This document shows positions 11,012 to 23,330 of a stretch of 64,000 nucleotides of DNA, piece by piece. Under the pieces are notes generated by a model. It was not told where the DNA came from, searched no databases, and saw only the letters and a program-made list of their open reading frames with translations. Both the position numbers and the translations under genes were made by a program. The number at the start of each line of letters is the position of its first letter. The first letter of the stretch is position 1. This DNA is from Liolophura sinensis (taxonomy: Eukaryota > Mollusca > Polyplacophora > Chitonida > Chitonidae): contig NC_088307.1 of NCBI RefSeq assembly GCF_032854445.1, forward strand, positions 1,304,001 through 1,368,000, given 5' to 3'.

Positions 11012-11225
11012 CCCTCTGCGAGTTCAAATCCAGCTCATGCTGGCTTCCTCTTCGGCCATACGTGGGAAAGTTCTTGAAGCAGCCTGCAGATGGTCGTGTG
11101 TTTCGCCCAGGCTCTTCCCGGTTTCCTCCCACCATAATGCTTACCGCCGTCGTATAAGTGAAATATGCTTGAGTACGGCGTAAAATACCAATAAAATACA
11201 TAAATAAATAAATAAATAAAAAAGT
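11012..11225 (+). repeat. SINE family A, 5' truncated
   Basis: Begins at the B-box region (gcgagttcaaatccagctca), runs through the body (cggtttcctcccaccataat) and ends with taaataaataaataaataaa. Confidence 0.9.
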
Positions 11226-12671
11226 AAATATAACCTTATCGGCCATGTGCTAGAATGCCATTTCCGGGACACGTCAATAGGCATTTTGACAATATTATTT
11301 ATCTGTGATATTATTTGTTCTGTATCATCGCATGGGGATTCTTGCTTTACATCTTGGACAAAACTAAGATATGACTATTACAAGCGGTCTTGTTTTACAT
11401 TTCCATGACACTATATAGACGTCAGGTCAGATCGCTGTATTTACAAGAAAAGAACACATTTATACAACCTATACCTTAAATGAAAGAGCTCTACAAGGTT
11501 AAATAAAATATCTCAAATTTCTGCCTGCAGTGCATGTTATTTGGGTTTGGGTATTTAGTGGAGTATTTACTGGAAATACACGTTAATTATATGGTAGGAG
11601 TAAAACCTTTAGCACAATGAACATTTAAGAGGAGGAAAAGAGGTTTTTCATTGGACAATTTAAATACATGACGGAGCTTTCAATTTGCCTCGAATCGGTC
11701 AATTTTGAAAACAATGACGATTTTTAAAATCGTTTTTCCCCTTTAGGAAATCTTCCAATAAAATCTTCAAAAAAATGGAATTCCCCACAGTTGTACAGCT
11801 TTTTTATTTAAGGAATAGGTTGTGTAAATGTGCTCGTTTCTTTTAACTTAGTGGAAAGAAGACTCTGTTTAACTAACAAATATTGGTTTAGAAAACAACA
11901 AAATTACCCTCGAAATAAACGTCAATAACGACTTCACATATGGATTTTAATATTCTGTACGGAGCTCCATTGCTTCAGAATCTGCAGGATTTATCTCCCT
12001 TTGCGTAGGTCCTACCAATTGTAAAACCACAGATCAAACACCGCGAATAGATCAGCAAATATTTGAATCACTGGTGAATAAAACTATATGGCACTTACTT
12101 TTACATAAGATATACTTTGTTAATCTCCGAAGATGCATTACGTTAGTCTTAGACAAATGTGCATGTTACCTAGTGATTTCACATCTGATAGGATAAGCCA
12201 GTTTGGAGAGCGTTGTGATTCCGAGATGGAGTTCCATTAGCTGACTCACTGAGTGGACCAACACATTTGCTAGATACATAGGCACAGAGTGTTGATCTTT
12301 ATGTTCTTATATAGGATTAATTTCACCAGTTTATACGCTCTATATATGTACAAAGTACCTTTAAAATCATATGCTCTAATATATGTTTATCTCTATTATT
12401 AAATGGACTCCGTTCAAACAAACGGATCAATGTATTCCTCAACTTTGTTATGATAACTCAATCCACTTTTATTGTAAAGCAGATCAAGACAAACACTGAC
12501 ATTTCCTTTCATCCTACAGAAAAGACACAATAAACACAAGCAAAAGGGAAATCCCTCGATTAAGGGCGATTTCTCTTGATTGTCGAACAACAGAATCCAT
12601 GTCACACGTATCTCTAGACTCCTGTGATCTGTGCCGGCTTAAATACAATATTTGTTGTATAAGGAAAATTT
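11226..12671. other. No recognisable gene (3' flank of CNBD2-like gene)
   Basis: AT-rich sequence. It may hold the 3' untranslated part or further exons of the CNBD2-like gene, whose last recognised exon has a possible donor at 12699, but no later exon could be identified. Confidence 0.4.
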
Positions 12672-13597
12672 TTACATGTAGTTAATGTCTGAACGTACCT
12701 GAAGCGCCATTCGCCTTAACTGCTGCACTTGGACTGGACCTTTCGGATTTGATTTCACAAGCCATTCTCTCATGCGCTCCTCCAGACTCTGAAGGAAAAG
12801 TTCTTCGTCAGGGGAAGTAAATCGGCGTGCTTGTAAACGGCTTTCCGTCATAAAAGTCGAATGTCTGTCAAGGCCCTCTCCTAACGAGCCAGCACGGGAT
12901 AGACGACCGTCTCGGTTGTCATAGAAACCTAAAGCGGTCTGACTCTTCTGGGACAAATGATCATGTAAACGTCCGAAAGTAGACTCGTTGATTTCCTCTG
13001 AATTCCTCATAGAGGTTTCGGTCGCGTCATGCGATATCTGTTTGTTTTCGGCTGCAATAGTCGTCACTGTTGTGACTCCACCATCTGCATTACCTCCCCT
13101 TTGCGCGAGAGCAATCCTTGACGCAGCTAGCTGCAAAGGTTGTCCTCGGGGAACGTTCTGCCTCGTTCTCATGCCTCCTGGTCGAGCGTGAAACCTCCTG
13201 CGTGATTTGAATTTTTCCCGCAGGCGTATAGCGTAAAAGACACTTCCGGGGCCCCACATGTCTATAAGCGGCCCTTTGTGATTTAGAAACTGTTTCTCTG
13301 CTTCGTGGTAGGTCACGATCTCACGTTTGGGCTTCTCCTTCATGGGAGGGGGGTTATTAATGTCCCGAAGTTTTTTTACCAAGTTGTCCAGGAGAGGAAG
13401 ATCCTTGTTGACGGACAGAGCTAACCGAGCCGCCATTTTGACCTCTAAAATTCGTCTCATGGCGTCGATTGTCTTTGGGTGACGTTTTACGAAAAGCCGC
13501 TCGTAATGTTTCATTTCAAGCACCAACACTTCGGTTTTCTCGGAACAAATGGCGGACTGCAGATATGTGTTCATCTCCATGAGGACTTCAGTGTCAC
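12672..13597 (-). CDS. CNBD2-like gene, last recognised exon
   Basis: Acceptor atttcag on the minus strand at 13600-13598; the frame then reads GDTEVLMEMNTYLQSAICSE. After the domain end comes HPKTIDAMRRILEVKMAARL, a WGPGSVFYAIRLREKFKSRR segment, a long polar Ser/Arg-rich linker, and ERMREWLVKSNPKGPVQVQQ near the end. The frame stops at 12672 (RSDINYM). There is also a donor-like CAG|gtacgt at 12699, so the true C terminus may lie in a further exon. Confidence 0.78.
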
Positions 13598-16500
13598 CTG
13601 AAATGTATCAGACTGAGTCAAACCGTTAAGGACCTTGCTGAGGGACTTACCTGTCAGAAAAAAAGATTCGAATTGTCACAAGATTTACCTGCTGATGAAT
13701 GTTGTAACATATCTTAATTGTCTCAAGAAAATCGATATGAATCATGCTAGCAGTATTTGATTTGAAACGCCAAAATTTCCAAACTGCGTTCTTCCAAACC
13801 ACCTGTAGAGTAAAATATCATCAGAGATTCCAGACTGTTTCTGAAAGACTACACCATGGAGTGTAAACCAGGGTATCGAAGCCATTTTGATATTTGGCAT
13901 ATGGTCACACGTAACCAGTCAAATACGGTTACTATATCACATTTAGGGTTTTATTATGATTGTTTGTGACAATTCTTACACATCAGCTTAAAGGCAAATT
14001 ACAAGTTCCTTAGCACCATGACTTGAGTAGAATTAGATACAAAAAATGTAAAAAAGTAATTAGGCTATGTTAGAGGTTAACGGTGTAGAATTACTCACAG
14101 GTTTCCTGACTGGTTTAATACGTAACATACTTACCTATACTAGCATTAATCCCAAGGTAGCACACTTTGATACACCGACTATTGTCTCGTTTCTTATGTT
14201 TTGGAGAATACTGGATTTCAGCTGGTGGTCGTACTCTCTCCGCCTTACGTGTAATCCTGTATATGTATGGTCAAGTCAAAACAATATTACACAATTACTT
14301 TTCTGCTTTCAATTAAGGCATTCTATAGACCTTGTTGGTAGGGTGATCAGTCTGTTATTTGTGCAAATTTCAGCCATGATCAAACTATATCACACCCTTA
14401 TTGAACCATCTGTTATTTTGCATATTTCAGTCATGATCAAGCTGTGTCACACCCTTATAGAGCCATCTGTTATTTGCATGTTTCAGTCATGATCAAGCTG
14501 TATAACACTCTCATAGAGCCATCTGTTATTTTGCATATTTCAGCCATAATCAAGCTGGGTCACACCCTTATAGAACCATCTGTTATTTGCATATTTCAGT
14601 CATGATCAAGCTGAGTCACACCCTCATAGAGCCATCGGTTATTTTGCATATTTCAGTCATGATCAAGCTCTATTACACCGCTATAGCACCATCTGTTATT
14701 TTGCATATTTCAGCCATGATCAAACTGTACCACATCCCTATACAGCCATTTGTATGTGCAACTTTCAGCCATGACAAAGCGTTGTTTTGACACGATATAT
14801 TGTTGTACACTTGTTTTGAGATAAGCAGTCGTTAAGCTTCAACAGAAACAACATCAAGACATTCTTTCTGAGCTCATTGACCCATACATTGGTTCTACAT
14901 GGATTAACCCCTGTTTGATTTTAGTCGTAGATGATCAGAAAGATTTGGACCGTTTAAGTTATCCCACAATCGACATATTTAAAGCTTTGCGTCACTCAAA
15001 CGCCACGCAGAAGAAACCCACCACGACACCCTAGCTAAACACACCACAGAATCTATTTTCCAAAACATTCGCATATCAGCCTTCAAGCAAAATGGAAGTT
15101 CCCAGTCAGTTCACGCCGTACACAAACCACCAAAGAATCAAGATAGTATACAAAGTAAGAAATTAGGATGGACTCGTGCAAAGGTCAACAGTTTTCCGTG
15201 ATGTTGGAAAGACACAGGGAGTAATCCAGGCATTTAAATCGTGTACTATGCTAGTCTATAATGTTTCAATGAACAAGGATGTATCTCACTTGTGTTTTGT
15301 CTGCAATTTTTCACATATCCAACGTGACTATCTCATTCAACACGACGAATATACGGTCTGAGCGGAATTAAACACGGCTAAGAAGTCGAGGGCCACAAAC
15401 TGCGGGCATTGTGTCTGGAATTACTTACAAGAGGATTACACTCATTGTAAAACTTAAGAGACTTAGAACGAAAGCGTCTGATGACACAAATCGGTTTTTG
15501 CAGCAATAACTTGAGACATTCACATAAATCATAGCACATAAAATGTAACAAATGCTTCCAGGCGAGATATTACACGCCATTTGACGCACCCATTGGGTTT
15601 ATCGCTACCACGGCAAGGATAATTTTAGAAAATGTCAAGCTGAAAGTATCAATCTTGTAGTAAAGCCGATGTGACAGAAAACCGTTCTTAACTTTGTACA
15701 AATACATGTCCAGGTAAGACGCACGATCAGGGGACTCTGTAGTTCCCTTTAGATTCAGCGAAGATGGACATACACGTATATCTGTGACAACCTTTGCTAT
15801 ATGCGAGATGTTTAAAACTAGTAGATCACCAGTATACACCATATCAAGATTGGTGAAAAATTAATTTTTAATAATTTTTACAAACAGTTGTTATCATGCA
15901 AAAAGAAGTATAGATCAGCCAGGAAGCACTATGTATGCTCACTGGAATACTTCTGCAGTGTTGTCACACAGAATGGGAAATTCAAACAACTTGATGTACA
16001 ATAAGACATTTCATGACTAAGTAACCCTTGTATATAAGGGAAGCTGGAAGACCAGCGACATGACCCTATCCATCTATATACGAGGAAATGAACAGACAGG
16101 CAAATTTAAAAAAAAAAAAACACTTAGGACTGATCTTCCCGGAATAGATCCGTCTGCCTGCATATTCTATTTTTATCACATTTCTTTAAATGCTGTGAGT
16201 ATGTTCTACGAGCGTAACGGTTATTAGTTCTTTCAGTTATTAATGAGTACCGGTTTCCTCCAACCATAATGCTGGCCGCCGTCGTATAAATAAAATATTC
16301 CTTGGTACGGCATAAAACACCAATCAAATAAATAGATAAATAAATAAATGAGCCGGCTTACGGCCAAAAGGTATTTTTTATATAGTTCAGTGATAAATTT
16401 CTCAACTGCCGCGCCATCCGTCCTCTCCGCTCCATTACAGCAAGTCTAATGACGTGGAATCTAACACGCGAATGCTGTACAGTTTTACACGGCTCATAAA

Positions 16501-19500
16501 TTCACCGGAATAACCCGTTGGAATCGGCCCGCAAATCCATAAATCGCTTTCAATGTCTGAATACAATGGCTAGATTGACAAGCGTACAATTTTAGATCGT
16601 GCCAGTGGTGATGGATTTGACGGGGTTGTACGAGGCCTTTCGATTAACAAACATATCGATTATAATTCTATGTAAGTCGCGCCGAGTTTAGAGTTCCGGT
16701 GTCAAAATCATAGATAAGACCTAATGGTGAATGTCGACGGTGAGATGTTCAAACCGGAGGGGAGTGGTTTAACAGTAAAGACGGTGGTCCGGTAAAATTC
16801 ATTCCAATTCATCAGTGTGTATTCTGTAGCTGTAAGTTGAGAACATGCCCACTAAAACAGGTTGACAAAGTGTAAGTTATCAAACCCTTTCATAATACAA
16901 ACAAGTGTCGTTAGTGTACAAAGATCAAAGTAGGTCTAAGTAGACACACATGTATACATTGATCCTGAGTATATTCTTGAGTGAGTCCTCTACCTTTACT
17001 GCCAATAACTTGACTAAACTACACGCCACACTGTGATATCAAAATACCCCGAAAGGAAAAAATCAATAAGGCTGAGGAAATACAGTATATGTGAGCGATG
17101 GAAAATCTTACACCTGTTCGATTTCTGACCTTAAGGGAAGCAAACTTGGTCATATATTTGGTGTATAAATCCAGTCGTGACTACGCAGATGCAGATTTAC
17201 AATGTTCGGGGAGTATTTGTTGTAAGCCTCCTGAGATCGTACACAAGGGCCATAAAGCACAACACAATACCCACCGTCAACACTGTCGCTAATTTACTGT
17301 GCCCGTTCATACATATTGACCTTCCATTTGTCCCTCCGTAATATCTGAACTTAATACCATTCGAATTAACCCCAGTGTTAAGAATATTAAGATAGGACGA
17401 CCCAGAGAGCACACAAAAGACAGGCTGCAATATAAGTACTTAACTACTCGGTTACAATTGCACATGCACATCCAGGTCCGCCCTTGTGTATCTTAACAAA
17501 AGGGAAAATGAGGATATGTAGTTTCTACAGATAAACATTGTTCGATTTCCTTGGCTCTTAATTTACGTACAAAAATAGGAAGCGCTCTGAGAAACACACC
17601 ACGAACAAACTTAATGAGTGTAATATGTTGACCGTTTACAATTCATCGGTTTCATCAGTAATACGCGTATTTTGAGGTACACCGAAGGGGTGGCAGGGGT
17701 GAAATGTGCAGAGCAGTGGTGTATAGGGAGGACATGAAGGGAGGATCAGAGCCTGCCGCAAAGTGGCCGACAAATGTCCTCGTTTGAAGATCTCGGTGAT
17801 GAAGGGATAGTGAGTCTGGATAGATAATCCGCGTCTCAGACCGAGTAGTAACGAAAAGCACAAAAATCAGCTTAGTCCTTACTTTTCTATTTATTTTATT
17901 TATTTATTTATTTATTTATTTATTTGATTGGTGTTTTACGCCGTACTCAAGAATATTTCACTTATACGACGGCGGCCAGCATTATGGTGAGAGGAAAACG
18001 GGCAGAGCCTGGTGGAACCCACGACCATCCGCAGGTTGCCGTCAGACCTTCCCACATACGGCCGGAGAGGAAGCCAGCATGAGCTGGACTTGAACTCACA
18101 GCGACCGCTTACTTTTCTACACCATAAAACTAAAACACCACAATGCCATATGGAATATCTAGGAATTGACATTGTGCAATATTTTTAGTAGAATTTTGCA
18201 TGTTTTATTTACTTTGCCGCTTTAAAAGATAAGTGTTTATACAATATATACAGTTTCGATTTGTAAAATCGGTGTCAATGCAACTACACCTGACAAACGT
18301 ACGAGTCAATCTTACCTTTCTCCAAACTCGGATTCTTCCTCCGGAAAAAGCTTGGGGTACTGCCTGGGGTGAGAACTAGGGTCAATCTGTACCTCTACCT
18401 GGCCGCTGAAGACAAAAATTATAGTCTACAAAACACCGCCCAGCGTTTACATTGCTACAAAAAGTAGTCAGAAAATCTATTTATTTATTTTTTTGATTGG
18501 TGTTGTAAATATTTCACTTATACGCGTTTATAATAGTAGTGGGAGGAAACCCGGTGAAAACCCACGACCATCCGCAAGTTGATGCCAGACCTTCCCACAG
18601 GAGAAGAAGCTAGCAAGAGCTGGATTTGAACACCAAGAGGCCACCAGGTCAGGGAGGCCTCCTTGATCAAAAATGAGGATATAACTGTACTTCATTCTAC
18701 AAATACAAGAAGATACAGTAAAACCAATCAATAAAGTTGTTCTAGGGTAAAATACTTAAATAAATATCGTCTTAGCTGTAGGACAAAGACAAACCGACAA
18801 TATATTTGCATAAATATAATATATAGTAATGTCAAAATGGTTCTATATAGGAATCAGGCCGCATTTCATAGTATCAATAACACAATTTGGTCCACAGCAA
18901 AATGGCAAGGTAGAATGCATGTAAAATCGGTGCATAAATCCAAACCTGCAATTCAAAAATTTAAACACTTCTAATGACAATATACATAAATTGAAAAAGT
19001 ACAGTAAGTAGCGAAAATACAATTTAGATGCTTCAATTGGTAATACGTCTTAAAAAGACTACATTTTTTTTCATTAGCCTTTTCAGGGAAAATAATTTTG
19101 TAAAAAAGTGTCTACACAGAAGCCTATACGTGTGCACTGAGCTCCATAAGTTTGATGATGAAGACAAGCACATGTAACTTTAGGTAAATCGGGATTACAT
19201 GCGCAGCTAAAAGCTGGAGTAACGTATGTTGAAAGTCAGGGAGACAATGAGTCAGCTTTGCTCGCACTGTAGCGTGCAACGAGGGCCCAAGCTGAACTGG
19301 GGGCATGTGTGGCTCAGTTGATTAGCGCGCTAGTGCAGCGTAATGACCCAGGAGCCTCTCACCAATGTGATCGCTGTGAGTTCAAGTCCAGCTCATGCTG
19401 ACTTCCTCTCCGGCCGTACGTGGGAAGATCTTGCAGCAACCTGCAGATCGTCGTGGTTTTCCCCCGAGCGGTGCCCCGTTTTCACCCACCATAATGCTGA

Positions 19501-22500
19501 CCGCCGTCGTATAAGTAAAATATTCTTGAGTACGGCGTAAAACACCAGCCAAATAAATAAATCCAAGCTGAACTGGATTTCTTTGTCATGCAGCACATGA
19601 CTAATAAGCCACATTCGCACTCCAGGTTGCGCGTCTCTACACTCGCCACAACAGAGCTGCCGAGATCAAAGTTAACACCCAGCCGCCGAAGGTGGCCTTT
19701 TAAAGTTTTAGGTTGCAGCTGCTATTCACGGCCAGTAAAGCAGTAACATTTGAAAGAAACACTTTCTACTTGGCATTTTCAGTTTCTCCAGTTTTTACTA
19801 AAAGTTACTGTGAATGAGAGCACGGTTTGGTTTTCAATGCAGAGTTTCAAGGAAACAGGTAGTTTATGTAGTAAGCATGACGCCGCAAGGTTAAATCATA
19901 GGCTGTTAAATGAAAATTAGCACCCAGCTCCCGTGTAATGCGAGATCTCACAATATTTCTGTTAAAAAATGGCGGCCATCTCAAATGCGAAGGTGACAAA
20001 TACTCTACCAGGATGCTCACAACATTTCATCGCAAAGACAGGACTAAATAACTGACGACATAGCTTAGGTCATGGTACGTTCGTAGAGAAAAATTGCCTA
20101 GTGTCATCAAAATCGGTGATTTATTGACGGGTGTAGCTACTATGAAGGGGAGGGAAAGGGGCCACGAAAACAACTCTTTGAAGTTATTGAGCTATTAAAA
20201 CCGTTACCTGATAATAAAATAGATATTTTCAACATTTTCTCCCTGCTTGACGAGCCACGATTCGTAAGGGAATGTCTCCTTGTACATCGCCATAGCCAGC
20301 TGTTTACGATACTTTGGAGCCCAGTTTGAAAAGAGTGGGGTTGCCTTGATGAAGTTTGTCTTCTCCTCGAACTCCTGCGCGAGGACGTCTCTAACAGACC
20401 GGTTGTACAAAGCTCGGTCGACAACGACAAGGTCGGTCGTGTCTTCCGCTATGATACTGGCCGTCCGCACGCAGTCCTCACTGACTAGGGCCACCTCACC
20501 AAACGGCTCGCCCGCTCCTGTGCAAAAGATCATTAAATCACAGTGTAATAGAGGATGTTTTGCATGCATATTTTATCATTTGAAAAATTGAGCCACGACC
20601 ATGAACTATGGAAATGAATTAACCACGACAACATTCACTTACTGTCGACTGTGACAGGTAAATCTTATGGTTTTGTAAGCCCTGATATTTCAGCAATCCA
20701 ACAAAGATTTGACTCGTTATTTAGCAAACTTGTAATATATTTCCTAATTGCCTTACTTTTATAACTGGCAAAGACGGTGTTTTATTGCAAACCTTCAGGT
20801 GTCTTCAAACTTAAATCTAACTCCCGTTCTGACCTCAAACACCAAGCACATAAATATGTAAATAAACTGTTATGTAACTGTTATTTTGAGGTTACAAATA
20901 TGAGTGTCATGACAGTTATTACGCTGTTTTAGCATTTTGTTATTTGTTTTAGCGAATACACTTGGCTAGGGCCATTAAGGTGAACATCATCTCCTCTTCA
21001 GTAACGTTGGGTGGTTGTCAGTATCACACAAATGCCCCTATCTGGCATTAAAGACCATTTCGCGCGGAGAGATTCTGTTTGATATCTCCAGTAGCTATGG
21101 GAAAAAGAAAAACGCGTAATGATACAAATAAATGTACCTAGATGACAGACAAAGTTTCCCAGCTGTTTCCTGTCTGTAACCTTCATCACCCTCTCCTCCT
21201 CTAGTTCCTGGATTGGGGCTTCTTCTCCCATCCCCGGGGCCTGGTTGTCCAGGTCCTCCTTGTTGAGGATGTAGATGGAAATTTTCCCACCGAGGATGAT
21301 GTAGAAACTGTAATGAAGACCATGGTGTTAAACAATTAGGGATTTTCCCACCGAGAATAATGTAGAAACTGGAATGAAGACCATCGTGTTAAACAGTTAG
21401 GGGTTTTCCGACCGAGAATAATGTAGAAAATGGGATGAAGACCATCGTGTTAAACAATTAGGGATTTTCCCACCGAGAATAATGTAGAAACTGGAATGAA
21501 GACCATCGTGTTGAACAATTAGGGATTTTCCCACCGAGAATAATGTAGAAACTGGAATGAAGATCATCGTGTTAAACAATTAGGGATTTTCCCACCGAGG
21601 ATAATGTAGAAACTGGAATGACGACCATCGTGTTAAACAAATGGGGATTTTCAGGCCGAGGATGACGTAGAAACTGGAATGAAGATCATCGTGTAAATTA
21701 AACAAACATAAAGGACCTGGTACGGAGAAGGCGGAGAATCGGCCCTAGATGGGTAGGATAAGAAAGTGCAAATTTCAAAATCCCAGTACAATTCTGTAAT
21801 TTTCCAAATCAGGTGTATAAAATTTAGTCGAAGCATCCACAAAAGTCATATGGCCATGAAAGAGATGGCTGCGTTGTAAAAAGCCACAAAAAGATGCAGT
21901 CCTAATCAAGAGCATCAATTTTTCGTTCAAACGAGCCAATGTGATCAACGTTAACCAGGAAAATATCTTTACTGAAACTTCCACATTTGTATTTTGATGA
22001 GCTGTCAAAGTTTCGTTTTGCTTAACGTTTGTCTTCATAGGCAAAACCAAAACTTTATAATGTTATCACTTTTGTCATATTTTGACAAGTTTACAATCTG
22101 CATTTCTACCGTAGTCTCACAGGTTTTTATGGTACAATGGACTAACGAAGTGAAAGGTAGAGTTCGAATCCTCTTGCTTCTGCTTTTTTTATTTTTTTTA
22201 TTTGGAAACATACCTTTGTGTGAGCAAAGATATAAGCCAAAGTACATTAAATAAGTGTTATCACGAATTACACTGGATAAACTATGGTATTACGTGACGT
22301 GGGGCAACTATAGCCAAATCAGACGTGAATCCTGGTTGAGAACACATGCGGTCCTCTGGATATCCTTAATTTATTTATTCATATTAGATTTATTTGAATG
22401 GAGTTTTACGCCGTACTCTATTTCACTTATTTGACGGCGGCCAGCATTATGGAGAGAAGAAACCAGGCAGAGCCCGGGGGAAATCCACGATCATCCGCAG

Positions 22501-23234
22501 GTTGCTGCAAGACCTTCCCACGTACGGCCGGTGAGGAAGCCAGCATGAGCTGGACATTGCACTGCGCTAGATTGCTAACCCAATGAGCCATGGAGGCCTC
22601 GAGCTATCAATAACATTAAAGCAGAAGAAAATTTAAATATCAAACAAATACCTTTGGAAAGAGTTTTTCCTCGCATGTGCATGCCATAAAAATTCTAATA
22701 TGTACCTCAAGTTGATAAAATTCTAAATAAATTCAGCGCCAAAATCCGCAGTAGGCGTCGCCATTTTGCCTAAGAACTAGTCCTAAAGTCTTTTGTGTCG
22801 GAAACCGCCGAAGTACAGTTTGTACATTTCCGGTAGAAAATGTACTTGACCTGCCAACCGCCCCGCGGTACTTCGCGTTGCTTCGGTGATTTCCGCTTGA
22901 CGATTGGGAAACCGGAATCTTGGACATAGGGTCCGAGTTTACACGAACAAGCCGGCAGTTTTAACGACTCTCACTGGCTCAGAGGCTAAACACCCCCAGT
23001 ATAAATTACAGTGTGTTAAAGATGGAGGACGCCATGGACTCAGCGATTCATGCCAGCCTTGCCGTTTTCAGGCTTTACGTGTATGGCGAGGAAAAATCGC
23101 AAAATTATGCAGCAGACTCCACCAGATAGTAAAAAATTTGCTCTTCAGCCTATAGTGCCATTCATAAAATTTTCTTCTCCTTTAGCATGTTATGCATAGC
23201 GAGACTATAAGGCACTCTACAATGTCCAATGCAA

Positions 23235-23330
<96 letters not shown>

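Noticed and set aside
12988-13191. 67-codon + strand frame opposite the last CNBD2-like exon
   Set aside because: Antisense shadow of a well-supported coding exon.
17636-17863. Possible LINE reverse transcriptase piece (IFKRGHLSATLRQALI)
   Set aside because: The similarity is short and the residues after it do not continue the motif.
19298-19390. Functional tRNA gene
   Set aside because: A- and B-box-like motifs are present, but spacing and sequence are those of a SINE head repeated across the window; no cloverleaf with a usable anticodon arm is evident.
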